Below, in pieces: positions 7,512 to 17,212 of a DNA stretch of 64,000 nucleotides (its first letter is position 1; the number at the start of each line of letters is the position of its first letter). The DNA comes from Neiella holothuriorum (GTDB lineage Bacteria > Pseudomonadota > Gammaproteobacteria > Enterobacterales > Neiellaceae). The stretch is from the NCBI RefSeq assembly GCF_019457915.1, contig NZ_JAHZSS010000002.1, positions 248,001-312,000 on the forward strand. The letters are read 5' to 3'. The translations under genes were made by a program, and so were the position numbers. The notes under the pieces were generated by a model. It ran no database searches. It saw only the letters and a program-made list of their open reading frames with translations, and was not told where the DNA came from.

Positions 7512-9416
7512 ATGATTCAGTGTCAGGAAATTGAATTAATGCGAGGCCCTAAGGCTTTGCTAACAGATGCCAACTTGCATATTCCAGACGGCCATAAAGT
7601 AGGGCTGGTGGGTAGTAATGGTTGTGGTAAGTCGACTTTGTTTGCCTTGTTGCTTGGGCAACTTGAACACAGTAAAGGTGACGTGAAGATTACGCCGAGC
7701 TGGCGCATTGGCCATGTGGCTCAGGAAACGCCAGCATTACCTGTTTCGGCCATTGATTACGTGATTGCGGGTGATACGGAATATCAGAATCTAGCTGATC
7801 AATTGGCGCTGGCAGAACAAGCACACGATGGCAGTGCCCAAGCTGAGTTGCACGGCAAAATGGCGGCAATTGACGGCTACAGCATTCATGCTCGAGCTGG
7901 CGCTATGTTGTCAGGTCTGGGGTTTTCCCATGAGCAACAACTAAAGCCCGTCAGTGATTTTTCAGGTGGTTGGCGGATGCGTTTGAATTTGGCGCAAGCG
8001 TTGATTTGCCGAGCTGATTTACTGCTGCTTGATGAACCCACCAACCACCTTGATTTAGAAGCGGTACTTTGGCTTGAGCGTTGGTTACAACGGTTCGATG
8101 GCACCTTGTTGATGATTAGTCACGACCGTACCTTCCTTGACAATATCATCAGCCACATTGCGCATATTGAACGTGGTACCATCGTGACCTATTCGGGCAA
8201 TTACACGTCGTTTGAACGTCAACGAGCAGAACGGTTTGCCCAGCAAGCTGCTGAATTCGAAAAGCAGCAGCGTCAGCGTGCTCATTTACAGTCGTTTATT
8301 GACAGGTTTCGCGCCAAAGCAACCAAAGCGCGCCAAGCCCAAAGTCGAATTAAAGCTTTGGAGCGGCTCGAGGCCAGCGCGCCAGCTCATGTTGGCAGCC
8401 CGTTTTCGTTTGCCATTCCAAGCCCTGCCCACCTGCCAAATCCGCTAGTAAGTATCGAACAAGCCGATTTGGGATACGGCGACAGCAAGATTCTCAACAA
8501 GGTCAATGTGTCGTTAGTGCCTGGCTCGCGAGTTGGCTTAATTGGCCCCAATGGCGCCGGCAAAAGTACCTTGATCAAAGCGCTTGCGGGTAGTTTGGCG
8601 GTGCTCAATGGTGCTCAGCACAGCAGTGAAAAATTGGCTGTTGGTTACTTTGCCCAGCATCAGCTTGAGCAAGTTGATGGCGATGTGTCACCGCTACTCG
8701 CGTTGCAACGATTAAGCCCCGATCAGACCGAACAAGTATTACGTAATTACTTGGGTGGCTTTAACTTTCATGGCGATGATGCGCTGAGCGAATTAGCCAC
8801 TATGTCTGGAGGTGAAAAAGCCCGCGCGGTGTTAGCGATGATTTGTTGGCAAAAACCGAATTTACTGCTGCTTGATGAACCCACCAACCACCTCGATTTG
8901 GAAATGCGCCATGCGTTAGAACTTGCGCTGCAAGCCTATGAAGGTGCGCTATTGGTGGTGTCGCACGATCGTGATCTTATTACGTCTACCACCGATGAAC
9001 TTTGGTTGGTGGCCAATGGTGAAGTCGTCCCTTATCAAGGTGACTTGACGGATTATCAAAAGCTGGTGCAATTGCCTGAAGAGCAGTCGATTCAGGGTGA
9101 TAAGCCAACACCAGCGCAAAGCCGCAAAGATCAAAAACGCCGAGATGCTGAGTTTCGTCAGCAAACTCGTCCGTTACGCCAATCGATTGAACGCCATGAA
9201 AAGGCCATGGACAAATTATCAGGGCAAGTTGATGAGTTAGAGCAACGGCTGGCTGATCCGGCCATTTACGAAGACAGTAACAAGCAAGAGTTAGCCAAGT
9301 TGATCCAACAACGTGCTGATGTCCAAAGGAAATTGGATGATCATGAAGAATCTTGGCTTGCTGATACTGCCGAAATGGAAGAGCTTGTAGCGAAACATGA
9401 ACAGGTGGCTGAATAA
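7512..9416 (+). CDS. yheS: ABC-F family ATPase, YheS-like
   Basis: A 634-aa soluble protein with two ABC ATPase domains and no membrane segments. Walker A motifs are GSNGCGKST near residue 33 and GPNGAGKST near 344; signatures are SGGWRMRL and SGGEKARA; both Walker B regions read LLLLDEPTNHLDLE. The linker between domains is helical and basic, and the C-terminal 90 residues are a coiled coil. ABC-F proteins act on the ribosome E-site as translation factors. An ATG at 7425 is in frame, but the ATG at 7512 has a GGAG site nine bases upstream and aligns with the known YheS N-terminus. It keeps the E. coli neighbourhood yheV-yheS-yheU-prkB. Confidence 0.95.
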   Translation: MIQCQEIELMRGPKALLTDANLHIPDGHKVGLVGSNGCGKSTLFALLLGQLEHSKGDVKITPSWRIGHVAQETPALPVSAIDYVIAGDTEYQNLADQLALAEQAHDGSAQAELHGKMAAIDGYSIHARAGAMLSGLGFSHEQQLKPVSDFSGGWRMRLNLAQALICRADLLLLDEPTNHLDLEAVLWLERWLQRFDGTLLMISHDRTFLDNIISHIAHIERGTIVTYSGNYTSFERQRAERFAQQAAEFEKQQRQRAHLQSFIDRFRAKATKARQAQSRIKALERLEASAPAHVGSPFSFAIPSPAHLPNPLVSIEQADLGYGDSKILNKVNVSLVPGSRVGLIGPNGAGKSTLIKALAGSLAVLNGAQHSSEKLAVGYFAQHQLEQVDGDVSPLLALQRLSPDQTEQVLRNYLGGFNFHGDDALSELATMSGGEKARAVLAMICWQKPNLLLLDEPTNHLDLEMRHALELALQAYEGALLVVSHDRDLITSTTDELWLVANGEVVPYQGDLTDYQKLVQLPEEQSIQGDKPTPAQSRKDQKRRDAEFRQQTRPLRQSIERHEKAMDKLSGQVDELEQRLADPAIYEDSNKQELAKLIQQRADVQRKLDDHEESWLADTAEMEELVAKHEQVAE

Positions 9417-9506
9417 TATTTGTACAAATTCAGCGCCGGTTCAGGGAACTTTACGTATACTTAGTGTTCGAATAAAAAGTATCTCGAGTTGTAGTTAGGA
9501 GGCCCC

Positions 9507-9995
9507 ATGACATCTATTTCACCAGCAGCCAGTTTTGGTTACAGCACTCAACAGCAGGTGCTGAGCAACAATAATCAGCCACAAACGCCTGTTGACAACC
9601 GTGAACAGGTTCAGCCTCCTATTGCTGAAATCCCAGAAAACGAACGCCCGCAATTGTCGCCGGAAGAGCAGCGAGAGCTTATCGATCAGGTGGAAGCGCG
9701 TCGTGCCGACATCGCTCAGCAAGAGCAGAATGTTCAGGATGCACAGCGACAGGCTGCCGTTGGAGTCGCCGATTACAATCAAACACAGCGTGTTGTTGAT
9801 GCTTATGTGACGTCTGCCAGCAATGGTGAGGCCGATCGCGATAGCAACACCATTTCGCCAAGCGATATTCAGGTGACAGAAACTCAATATCGTGTGGCAA
9901 CCGATAATGTCACCCCAGCCTACCTCTACAGTCAAACTGAGCAGGGCTCGGAAAGTAATCCAACCATCGGTCAAATTATCGATAACCAAGTTTAA
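9507..9995 (+). CDS. Hypothetical low-complexity protein
   Basis: A 162-aa hydrophilic protein that I do not recognise. It has a very strong ribosome site (TAGGAGG). The sequence is rich in Gln, Asn, Ser and Glu, starts with a disordered Q/N/P region, and has one helical stretch at about 50-85 (LSPEEQRELIDQVEARRADI then AQQEQNVQ). The C-terminal 50 residues are again polar. There is no signal peptide, Cys or membrane segment. It occupies the place of yheT in the E. coli order yheS-yheT-yheU. An overlapping 173-codon frame on the opposite strand lacks a comparable ribosome site and is not taken as real. Confidence 0.7.
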   Translation: MTSISPAASFGYSTQQQVLSNNNQPQTPVDNREQVQPPIAEIPENERPQLSPEEQRELIDQVEARRADIAQQEQNVQDAQRQAAVGVADYNQTQRVVDAYVTSASNGEADRDSNTISPSDIQVTETQYRVATDNVTPAYLYSQTEQGSESNPTIGQIIDNQV

Positions 9996-10070
9996 CTGTC
10001 GCCTACCTCCAAATTCGGGTAGTGTCGCGCTCAACCTCAAAGCGCCATTGCCCGGATTGAAACAGCACTA

Positions 10071-10319
10071 ATGCAAATCCCCATTGATCAACTAACCCCA
10101 GAAACCCTCCACGCCATTGCGGAATCGTTTGTGCTTCGCGAAGGGACTGATTACGGTGGTGAAGAAGTTACCCTTGAGGAAAAAGTTCAGCAGGTACTCA
10201 GTCAGCTTCGTTCGGGTCTTGCGGTACTGCTCTATTCTGAGCTGCACGACAGTGTTGATCTCGTGCCGGCTGACAAGTTTGCCGCCAGCCAATATCAAGC
10301 GGACGTTGACGAAACTTGA
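10071..10319 (+). CDS. yheU: YheU family protein
   Basis: An 82-aa acidic protein closely resembling E. coli YheU (72 aa): IPIDQLTPETLHAIAESFVL, REGTDYGGEEVTLEEKVQQV and LLYSELHDSVDLVP. The family (UPF0270) has no proven function. It lies 57 bp upstream of prkB on the same strand, as in E. coli, and is probably co-transcribed with it. The C-terminus is about ten residues longer than in E. coli. Confidence 0.92.
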   Translation: MQIPIDQLTPETLHAIAESFVLREGTDYGGEEVTLEEKVQQVLSQLRSGLAVLLYSELHDSVDLVPADKFAASQYQADVDET

Positions 10320-10376
10320 TTTTACGGCGCCAGCCTGACAACAATATGAACCGCATTCTTAGCTCAAAGGCCTTCC

Positions 10377-11255
10377 ATGTCGGTTAAACACCCTATTATT
10401 GCTATTACTGGTTCGTCTGGAGCCGGTACTACCACTGCTAGCACCGCGTTTGAACACATGTTCCGCCACCGCAATATTAATGCTGCTCTGGTTGAGGGTG
10501 ATAGCTTCCACCGATATTCTCGCGCCGAAATGGACATGGCGATCCGCAAAGCTCAGGAGCAGGGCAAACACATCAGTTACTTTGGCCCAGAAGCCAACGA
10601 CTTTGGTCAGCTCGAAACGTTTTTTAAGAGCTATGGTGACAATGGCATGGGCCAAGTCCGCCGTTACCTGCATAGTTTTGATGAGGCTGTACCCTACAAC
10701 CAGATGCCGGGGACGTTTACTCCTTGGGAAGATTTGCCGGAAGATACCGACCTACTGTATTACGAAGGTTTACACGGTGGTGTTGTTACCGAAGAGCACA
10801 ATGTGGGGCAGCATGTTGATTTGCTGGTGGGCATGGTGCCCATTATTAATCTGGAATGGACGCAAAAAATCATTCGCGACACCACCGAGCGTGGTCATTC
10901 TCGCGAAGCGGTAACGCAGTCTATCTTGCGTAGTATGGAAGACTACGTGCGCTACATTACCCCGCAGTTTTCTCGCACCCATATTAACTTCCAGCGTGTA
11001 CCAACGGTCGATACCTCGAATCCGTTTGCCGCCAAAAATATTCCTTCGCTGGATGAGAGTTTTGTGGTGATTCGGTTTCAGGAAACCCAAGGCATCGACT
11101 TTCAATATCTACTGCAAATGATTGATGGTTCGTTTATGTCGCGACTAAACGTATTGGTGGTGCCAGGTGGCAAAATGGGTTTTGCCATGGAGTTGATTTT
11201 GACACCGCTGCTGGATGAATTGCTCGAGAAAAAACGCAAGGCGATGGAGTATTAA
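10377..11255 (+). CDS. prkB: Phosphoribulokinase (PrkB type)
   Basis: A 292-aa P-loop kinase of the phosphoribulokinase/uridine kinase superfamily. The P-loop GSSGAGTTT lies at residues 12-20, followed by VEGDSFHRYSR near 40 and YYEGLHGG near 125. The enzyme would phosphorylate ribulose 5-phosphate to the 1,5-bisphosphate. No RuBisCO gene is seen here, as in E. coli, where the role of PrkB is unsettled. It follows yheU and precedes crp at a distance, as in the E. coli yheU-prkB-yhfA-crp order. A strong terminator follows. Confidence 0.93.
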   Translation: MSVKHPIIAITGSSGAGTTTASTAFEHMFRHRNINAALVEGDSFHRYSRAEMDMAIRKAQEQGKHISYFGPEANDFGQLETFFKSYGDNGMGQVRRYLHSFDEAVPYNQMPGTFTPWEDLPEDTDLLYYEGLHGGVVTEEHNVGQHVDLLVGMVPIINLEWTQKIIRDTTERGHSREAVTQSILRSMEDYVRYITPQFSRTHINFQRVPTVDTSNPFAAKNIPSLDESFVVIRFQETQGIDFQYLLQMIDGSFMSRLNVLVVPGGKMGFAMELILTPLLDELLEKKRKAMEY

Positions 11256-11291
11256 GCCACTCGCTCGTCGCACAACGAATCACGGAATAAC

Positions 11292-11331
11292 AACGGCCCC
11301 TTGCTACATACCAAGCAAGGGGCCGTTTTTT
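11292..11331 (+). terminator. Intrinsic terminator after prkB
   Basis: A perfect 14-bp stem AACGGCCCCTTGCT with its complement, 8-base loop, and a T run. It touches the stop codon of the convergent chemoreceptor gene. On the minus strand the following bases are less U-rich, so it works best for prkB. Confidence 0.92.
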
Positions 11332-13330
11332 ATACCTTGTAGTGCCCCACCAATTGCTGCTGCTCTTCGGCCATAGAAGCCTGTTGGTCGCTGGCTTCAT
11401 TGACTTGGCCAATTAGCTGGGAGTTGGCATCAGCAGTGTCATTCACTTCACTGACCGTGCGGGTGATATCTTGTGAGGTTACCCGTTGCTCCTCCGTGGC
11501 GGCACTGATCTGGGCGGCCATATCAGCAATTTGAGACATGGCCGATTGGATGGTACCCATGGCAGTATCGGCATCGGATACTTTTTCCAAGTTTCTGCCC
11601 ATGCTGTTTTGCGCTTCTCGCACGACTTTACCGGCACCATCAATGCTCTGCTGCAAATTCTCGATACGCTGTTGGATCTCGGTGGTGGACTCGGCGGTGC
11701 GTTGCGCCAGATGGCGGACTTCATCGGCAACCACTGCAAACCCTCGCCCTTGCTCACCGGCACGAGCCGCCTCAATGGCAGCGTTTAACGCCAGCAGGTT
11801 GGTTTGCTCGGCAATGCCGCGAATCACATTCAGAATGTCACCAATTTGCTCACTGTAATGCTCCACATCGCGGATCCGTTCGACACTGCTTTCTAGCTCG
11901 CCGGATACCACATTGGTGCTATCAATGGTTTGCGCCATGATTTCGCTACCAAGTTTGGCCGACTTCTCAACGTTAGATACTTGATCGGCGGTGTCGCAAG
12001 CCAATTGTGCGACTTCAGCAAAGCTGGCTTCCATTTGCACCATGGCGGTAGCCAACATCGAAATATTTTGCGACTGGCTCATTTGACGCTGCTCGGCATC
12101 ACTACATAAGTGATTATTATTTTGTGCGAGCTCACTGAGGCGGGACGACGTGGCATGAATTTCACTCAATGAGCGCTGCATGCGCTCGGCCAGTCGGTTA
12201 ACGTCATTGCCAATTTCCCCAAACTCATCGACTGACGAGTAGCCGGAGCGAGCGGTCATGTCGCCGTCGCTGAGTTGTTCCAGCGCGCCGCCAACGTGAC
12301 GTACTGCACGGCGAAGCAGTTGGCTGATACGAAAGCCCACAAGCAACCCAATGGCTACCGAGGCAAGCACCGCAATCAGCGTAATGCTAATGCCACGGTT
12401 ATATTGGGTTGCCAAACTATCACTGGCTTTATTAATGCGAGTATCTGCTTCGGCGATTAACTGCTTAACGGTGCTACCGGCTTGCTGTTGGAGTTCAAAC
12501 AGCCTGAGTTTGTTTTGTTCGTTGCTATCTCGCACTTTTACCAATGCCTGAAACTGATTAAATGCGCCTTGTTGCGAGAGTAATATATCTTGCTTGATGG
12601 CTTGCCAGCGCGGTTCAAATTCGGCTTGATAGTTGGTGCGAGAATCCTGATAAATGGCCATCTCTTCCATTAAGTTGGCAAATTTTTCATCGAGAATTGG
12701 TGACAGTTTTTCGATGCGGCCGCCGGAAAAGTCGATTGATTTCTGGTTGGCAGCGTTGAGTGCTTTCATCAGCAGCACTTCTGTTTGTTCGAATGGGTTG
12801 AGTAACTCGTTAAAGCTCCAGCGCACATAGTCATCGGCGATGGCGTAACTCTTGGCCAGCAAGTGCTGCTTGAAGCGAGCCATTTCCAACAGCATGTCAC
12901 GGACTTGTTCGCCATTGGATTGTTCTAATGCAATGCGATTGCTGTGTTCTTTGAGCATTAATTCTGAGATGCGCTGCAATTCTGGCAACGTCGTACGCAG
13001 CGATTGAATCAGCTCTTGATTCCCTTGATTGGCAAGTAACGCTAACTCGTCTTCGGCCAACTGGCTGGCAGCTTCATAGGCTGCTTGTGATTGCTCAAGT
13101 TGGGCGGCAGTGGATTGAGCTAGCGCATCGGAGATAATTTGGTTGCTGGTTTGCAGCGCGCTATAAAAATTAGAACTGGATTCTAGACTGGGTATTTCGT
13201 GGTGGACGATTTGCTCAACGCCTTCATTAAAACGGGATAGTAGGTAGTAGTTCACTAAGCCCGTCAAAATAAGAATAAAAACCAACACGCCAAAACTGGC
13301 ATAGATGCGTTGAATGAAGGTCATGTTCAT
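11330..13330 (-). CDS. Methyl-accepting chemotaxis protein
   Basis: A 666-aa transmembrane chemoreceptor. A transmembrane helix at about 9-29 is followed by a large all-helical periplasmic domain (about 30-310), a second transmembrane helix (312-332), a HAMP segment and the cytoplasmic signalling domain. The highly conserved hairpin tip reads [20 protein letters not shown]. The helical sensor resembles a four-helix or helical-bimodular bundle, so the ligand may be a small organic acid, but this is inference. No C-terminal NWETF-type pentapeptide is present. An in-frame ATG lies farther upstream at 13426, but the ATG at 13330 has an AAAAGG site and starts directly at the membrane anchor. It sits alone between prkB and crp, an insertion relative to E. 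coli. Confidence 0.94.
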   Translation of the reverse strand: MNMTFIQRIYASFGVLVFILILTGLVNYYLLSRFNEGVEQIVHHEIPSLESSSNFYSALQTSNQIISDALAQSTAAQLEQSQAAYEAASQLAEDELALLANQGNQELIQSLRTTLPELQRISELMLKEHSNRIALEQSNGEQVRDMLLEMARFKQHLLAKSYAIADDYVRWSFNELLNPFEQTEVLLMKALNAANQKSIDFSGGRIEKLSPILDEKFANLMEEMAIYQDSRTNYQAEFEPRWQAIKQDILLSQQGAFNQFQALVKVRDSNEQNKLRLFELQQQAGSTVKQLIAEADTRINKASDSLATQYNRGISITLIAVLASVAIGLLVGFRISQLLRRAVRHVGGALEQLSDGDMTARSGYSSVDEFGEIGNDVNRLAERMQRSLSEIHATSSRLSELAQNNNHLCSDAEQRQMSQSQNISMLATAMVQMEASFAEVAQLACDTADQVSNVEKSAKLGSEIMAQTIDSTNVVSGELESSVERIRDVEHYSEQIGDILNVIRGIAEQTNLLALNAAIEAARAGEQGRGFAVVADEVRHLAQRTAESTTEIQQRIENLQQSIDGAGKVVREAQNSMGRNLEKVSDADTAMGTIQSAMSQIADMAAQISAATEEQRVTSQDITRTVSEVNDTADANSQLIGQVNEASDQQASMAEEQQQLVGHYKV

Positions 13331-13905
13331 TGGTTTAGCCTTTTGGTCAATCAGCCTTCTGGGTGAGCTTGCGGCATACTTGTGGGTGTCTGCACTATAA
13401 AAAACAAGCTTAGTACAGTCCTTCACAAATGCTGGATTGGCGGCGCAGCCTTGCTCAATAACTGACTATTTTGGTTAGATTTTGCGGTGCCTAAGTCAGC
13501 GAATCAATGAATAGTGCAACGGGCTTTAAATAGTGTGAGCTGGTGAAAAAATAAACCGGTTTCTTGAGTTTATGCGGAAGCTAGGTGCGGCGCACTAGCC
13601 TAAATTAGCTAAAACGATATTAGAGTAATAACTCAATAATCATGGGATGTTGGCTCATTTATTGATCTGGAATGCCCACAGGCTAGGCGCTGACGAAGGC
13701 CTTAAGGCTGTTTTTCTCCCTTTCATTGATTAACCTGCAATTTAATCCGCGTTTTCCTCATATTAAGCTGGTTTGCTGATTAAAATTTGTGTTAGTTTTA
13801 TTGCCAAGTCGAGCATGGTTAATGCCACGATTCCAAGGAAGGGCAAATAAGCAGTCTGACGATTGTGGCGCTCGGGGGAAACCATCAAAATTATAAGGAG
13901 CTAAT
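13331..13905. other. 575-bp divergent spacer between chemoreceptor gene and crp
   Basis: No protein or RNA gene is recognised here. It must hold the promoters of the chemoreceptor gene (leftward) and of crp (rightward). A bulged inverted repeat (GCTAG-TGC with GCA-CTAGC) lies at 13580-13599. I looked for a TGTGA-N6-TCACA CRP site that would indicate autoregulation and found no convincing match. The last 20 bp carry the crp ribosome site ATAAGGAG. Confidence 0.5.
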
Positions 13906-14541
13906 ATGGCTATTATTGCGAAACCACAACCAGATCCGACTCTAGAGTGGTTCCTGTCTCATTGTCATATTCATAAGTATCCAGCGAAAAGCACACTGAT
14001 TCACGCAGGTGAAAAAGCCGACACTCTTTACTACATCATCAAAGGATCTGTTGCCGTTCTGATTAAAGACGAAGATGGCAAAGAAATGATCCTGTCTTAC
14101 CTGAACCAAGGTGACTTCATTGGTGAGCTAGGCCTGTTTGAAGAAGAGCCAGAGCGTACAGCTTGGGTTCGTGCTAAGGCTGCTTGTGAAGTGGCAGAAA
14201 TTTCATTCAAGAAATTCCGCCAGTTAATTCAGGTTAATCCAGAAATTCTAATGCGTCTGTCATCGCAGATGGCTTTACGTCTGCAAAGCACTAGCCAGAA
14301 AGTGGGTAACCTAGCGTTTTTAGATGTAGCTGGTCGCATTGCGCAAACCTTGTTGCACTTGGCAAAACAGCCTGATGCAATGACTCACCCAGACGGTATG
14401 CAAATCAAAATTACTCGTCAGGAAATCGGCCAGATTGTTGGCTGTTCGCGTGAGACCGTTGGTCGAATCTTAAAAATGCTCGAAGAGCAAAATCTGATTC
14501 ATGCCCACGGTAAAACGATTGTGGTGTTTGGCACCCGATAA
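13906..14541 (+). CDS. crp: cAMP receptor protein, global regulator
   Basis: A 211-aa protein nearly identical in pattern to E. coli CRP (210 aa). The cAMP-binding beta-roll (residues about 20-110) contains [18 protein letters not shown] with the phosphate-binding Glu and Arg. The long dimer helix follows, with [15 protein letters not shown]. The C-terminal helix-turn-helix [18 protein letters not shown] (about 170-187) keeps the DNA-contacting Arg, Glu and Arg. It should act as a cAMP-dependent activator and repressor of carbon catabolic genes. ATAAGGAG precedes the ATG. Monocistronic, with its own terminator. Confidence 0.98.
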   Translation: MAIIAKPQPDPTLEWFLSHCHIHKYPAKSTLIHAGEKADTLYYIIKGSVAVLIKDEDGKEMILSYLNQGDFIGELGLFEEEPERTAWVRAKAACEVAEISFKKFRQLIQVNPEILMRLSSQMALRLQSTSQKVGNLAFLDVAGRIAQTLLHLAKQPDAMTHPDGMQIKITRQEIGQIVGCSRETVGRILKMLEEQNLIHAHGKTIVVFGTR

Positions 14542-14552
14542 GCCGGATTCAT

Positions 14553-14584
14553 AAAAACACCCGCCAATTGGCGGGTGTTTTTTT
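14553..14584 (+). terminator. Intrinsic terminator after crp
   Basis: A stem of AAAAACACCCGCC and its complement around the AATT loop, followed by a T run. Confidence 0.93.
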
Positions 14585-14613
14585 ATGTGCCGTAAAACTG
14601 GAATCGAGTCGTT

Positions 14614-14874
14614 ATGCAAATGATGTTTGCTGTGTTGTTGTTGTTGCCAGTTGTGTTATCTGCCACGCAACAAAAAGGCATGCCGTTCAAGACGTTCGCC
14701 ATTCATATGCCGGTTTCGCTATTGGCGGGCTTTGGCGCGGCTTACCCTGCTAGCTTGTGGTTGGCAGATATGGCCATCATGGTCGGGTACTTGGCTTACT
14801 ATTTGGCATTTTATCTCTTCGATCAGCCGTTTCGAAACCTACTCAAACGGTATTTCAAACGCCGCAAGTCCTAA
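14614..14874 (+). CDS. Small putative inner-membrane protein
   Basis: An 86-aa hydrophobic protein with an N-terminal hydrophobic helix or signal anchor (FAVLLLLPVVLSA), a central hydrophobic stretch (SLLAGFGAAYPA then MAIMVGYLAYYLAFYLF), and a basic end (KRYFKRRKS), suggesting two or three membrane segments with a cytoplasmic C-terminus. I do not recognise the family. It lies just after the crp terminator and converges on the DUF1338 gene with a 3-bp gap. The ribosome site is weak. The frame is preferred over two overlapping shorter frames because of its membrane-protein pattern and positive end. Confidence 0.45.
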   Translation: MQMMFAVLLLLPVVLSATQQKGMPFKTFAIHMPVSLLAGFGAAYPASLWLADMAIMVGYLAYYLAFYLFDQPFRNLLKRYFKRRKS

Positions 14875-14877
14875 CCA

Positions 14878-15696
14878 TCACTTTGCCTGATGGGTCGACT
14901 CAAAAATTTTATCTGCTGAGGCTGCCACAAAGCCGGAGTAGAGCTCACCATTTGACTGTGGGTAACGCTTAGCAAACTCATAGAAGCAGCTGGCTATCTC
15001 AGCCTTGCCATCACTAAATTCACACGCAACCCGATCGGCCAATGTGCTCGATTGCTCTAGCAACTCGGCAGGAGATCCCTTGATGAGTCCGCCTGCGGTA
15101 TTGAGCGAATAACCTACCTGTAGTAATTGGTCGTTGATAGATGCCAGTGGTGGGTTGTTGTTGAGTTGATTGATACTTACCGTGAAATGATTGGCACGAT
15201 AGCCCCATGCGGCTAGCCAGCCTGCGTATTCGCTTTCGGCAATGAGTTGCTGGTAGGTCTCTTTATCGATGGACCAAGGGCGGCCGGCTGATACCCAATT
15301 AGGGCTGGCGGTAAAGTCTTCGGGTAGTTGAGCAATCAAGTGAGAAACTTGTTGCTGTAGCCAAGGCGAAAATTGGTCCACTAACAACTCACTGATGAAC
15401 ACTTTAGGAGCAAGCGGATCGGGATGCTCGAAGTGTTTTGCTTGCAGTTTTTTAGCTATGAATTGGTAATCGCCAGCGGCTCGGTAGCCGAGCGCTTCAA
15501 AGGGGGCCGCTAATTGGGCGAGGTTCACCGGTGCAAGGTTAAAGGTACGCAGGGCAATGTGATCATTTACGATTTGCCCGTTGGCGGCTTGTTGCCGTAG
15601 CAATTCATGTATGGGTAATGCTGAGGGAGTGACAGCAAGATACTGCTGCCATAACGAGTTAAACAAAGGTTGCCAATTCGCTGCAGTATCCGTCAT
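14878..15696 (-). CDS. DUF1338 (2-oxoadipate dioxygenase/decarboxylase-like) protein in the AST operon
   Basis: A 272-aa protein of the DUF1338 family. Characterised members (HglS) are iron-dependent enzymes that convert 2-oxoadipate to 2-hydroxyglutarate in lysine breakdown. Possible metal ligands are the His in VNDHIALRTFN near residue 45, the His in RANHFTVSIN near 170, and the Glu in CFYEFAKRY near 245. The preferred ATG at 15696 has TAGGAG seven bases upstream; an in-frame ATG exists 22 codons earlier inside astD. It starts 23 bp after the astD stop and is surely part of the ast operon, so an enzyme or repair role linked to succinyl-arginine catabolism is plausible. The exact substrate is unknown. 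Confidence 0.85.
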   Translation of the reverse strand: MTDTAANWQPLFNSLWQQYLAVTPSALPIHELLRQQAANGQIVNDHIALRTFNLAPVNLAQLAAPFEALGYRAAGDYQFIAKKLQAKHFEHPDPLAPKVFISELLVDQFSPWLQQQVSHLIAQLPEDFTASPNWVSAGRPWSIDKETYQQLIAESEYAGWLAAWGYRANHFTVSINQLNNNPPLASINDQLLQVGYSLNTAGGLIKGSPAELLEQSSTLADRVACEFSDGKAEIASCFYEFAKRYPQSNGELYSGFVAASADKIFESTHQAK

Positions 15697-15719
15697 GACG
15701 GTCACTCCTAATGTTGTCG

Positions 15720-17204
15720 TTACAGAGTTAATCCTGGGCTTAATGTCGCCGGTAGCACACATTGCTCCGCCTCGACTGATGCAACAGGATAAGCACAGTA
15801 GTCAGCTGCGTAGTAAGCACTTGCTCGGTGGTTTCCTGACGCGCCAATACCGCCGAATGGTGCGGCTGAACTGGCGCCGGTAATTGGCCGATTCCAATTG
15901 ACGATTCCTGCTCGAATTTGCTGAAAGAAATCATCGTACAGCTTGCTATCGTCAGCCAATAAACCGGCGGATAAACCGTAGCGGGTGTTGTTGGCGATAA
16001 CGAGCGCTTGCTCAAAATCATCGTAACGGTAAACCTGCAACAGTGGCCCAAAGTATTCGTCATCTGGGCAGGGCTCGGCATCGGTCACATCGATAATCGC
16101 CGGGCTTACAAATGCATCACCCAGTGATAGTCGCTCACCTTTGAGTAGCACCTTGCCGCCCAGTGCAATGAGTTGCTCTTGTGCTGCTAATACTGCACTG
16201 GCAGCCTCAGCCGAGATCACACAGCCCATAAACGGCTGTGGCGATGCATCGTGATGACCAACTTGGATAGCGGCGCTGACTTCGAGCAAGCGAGCTAGAA
16301 TGGCGTCACCTTGTGGCGTGTTGGGTAGCAACAAGCGGCGAGCGCAGGTACAGCGCTGACCTGCGGAAATGAAGGCCGATTGGACAATGTCATGAACTGC
16401 CGCATCCACATTACTTACTTCAGCAACCAATAGCGGATTATTGCCGCCCATTTCCAATGCCAGAATTTTGCCTGGCTGTTCGGCAAAACCTTGGTGGATT
16501 TTATGGCCTGTGGTGGAGCTACCGGTAAAGAACAAACCGTCTATGGCAGGGTGTTGCGCGATCGCTTGCCCTGTTTCAACAGCGCCTTGCAACAAATTCA
16601 ATACCCCTTCGGGTAATCCTGCTTGTGCCCATAGGCGAACATAGAATTCAGCGACCGCAGGCGTTTGCTCGCTAGGCTTGTAAATGATGGTGTTACCAGC
16701 AATCAGAGCCGGTACGATGTGGCCGTTAGGTAAGTGCCCCGGAAAATTATATGCACCGAACACCGCCACTACGCCGTGTGGCTTATGGCGAACATGCGCT
16801 TTGCCCACGGGCATATCGCTGGCGCGAGTTCCTGTACGCTCGTCATAGGCTTTTTTTGAGATGGCAATTTTACCAACCATGGCGCCAACTTCGGTGGCAC
16901 TTTCCCACTGCGGTTTGCCTGTTTCTTCTGCAATTAAATCGGTTAACTGTGGTTTGTGCTCCGTCAGCAATTCGCCAAATCGGTCGATGATTGCGAGGCG
17001 CTCATCCAGTGACAGTTGAGCCCAACTTGCGCTGGCTGTGCGGGCGGTTTGAATAGCGTCATCAACTTGCGTCGGTGTTGCACTCTTGCCTTGCCAAACA
17101 ATATTGCCATTGGATGGACTAACAGACTGCAACGCTGCGCCTTGACCGGCAAGCCATTGGCCTTGGATAAATAATTGGCCGGTAATGGATGGGATGTTGC
17201 TCAT
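15720..17204 (-). CDS. astD: N-succinylglutamate 5-semialdehyde dehydrogenase
   Basis: A 494-aa NAD-dependent aldehyde dehydrogenase, fourth step of the arginine succinyltransferase pathway (succinylglutamate semialdehyde to succinylglutamate). Family marks: [16 protein letters not shown] near 145, the nucleotide-binding [12 protein letters not shown] near 220, catalytic Glu in LALEMGGNN near 250, and catalytic Cys in [12 protein letters not shown] near 285. An in-frame TTG at 17216 overlaps the astA stop, but the ATG at 17204 has TTGAGG just upstream and gives the [13 protein letters not shown] start expected for AstD. It lies directly behind astA. Confidence 0.95.
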   Translation of the reverse strand: MSNIPSITGQLFIQGQWLAGQGAALQSVSPSNGNIVWQGKSATPTQVDDAIQTARTASASWAQLSLDERLAIIDRFGELLTEHKPQLTDLIAEETGKPQWESATEVGAMVGKIAISKKAYDERTGTRASDMPVGKAHVRHKPHGVVAVFGAYNFPGHLPNGHIVPALIAGNTIIYKPSEQTPAVAEFYVRLWAQAGLPEGVLNLLQGAVETGQAIAQHPAIDGLFFTGSSTTGHKIHQGFAEQPGKILALEMGGNNPLLVAEVSNVDAAVHDIVQSAFISAGQRCTCARRLLLPNTPQGDAILARLLEVSAAIQVGHHDASPQPFMGCVISAEAASAVLAAQEQLIALGGKVLLKGERLSLGDAFVSPAIIDVTDAEPCPDDEYFGPLLQVYRYDDFEQALVIANNTRYGLSAGLLADDSKLYDDFFQQIRAGIVNWNRPITGASSAAPFGGIGASGNHRASAYYAADYCAYPVASVEAEQCVLPATLSPGLTL

Positions 17205-17212
17205 GACAAACC

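Noticed and set aside
9519-10040. 173-codon minus-strand frame antisense to the gene at 9507
   Set aside because: It has no ribosome site and a biased Leu/Ile/Arg composition typical of an antisense shadow; the plus-strand frame has TAGGAGG.
13427-13905. CRP autoregulatory site upstream of crp
   Set aside because: TGTGAG near 13534 lacks a proper TCACA partner at N6; no match good enough to report.
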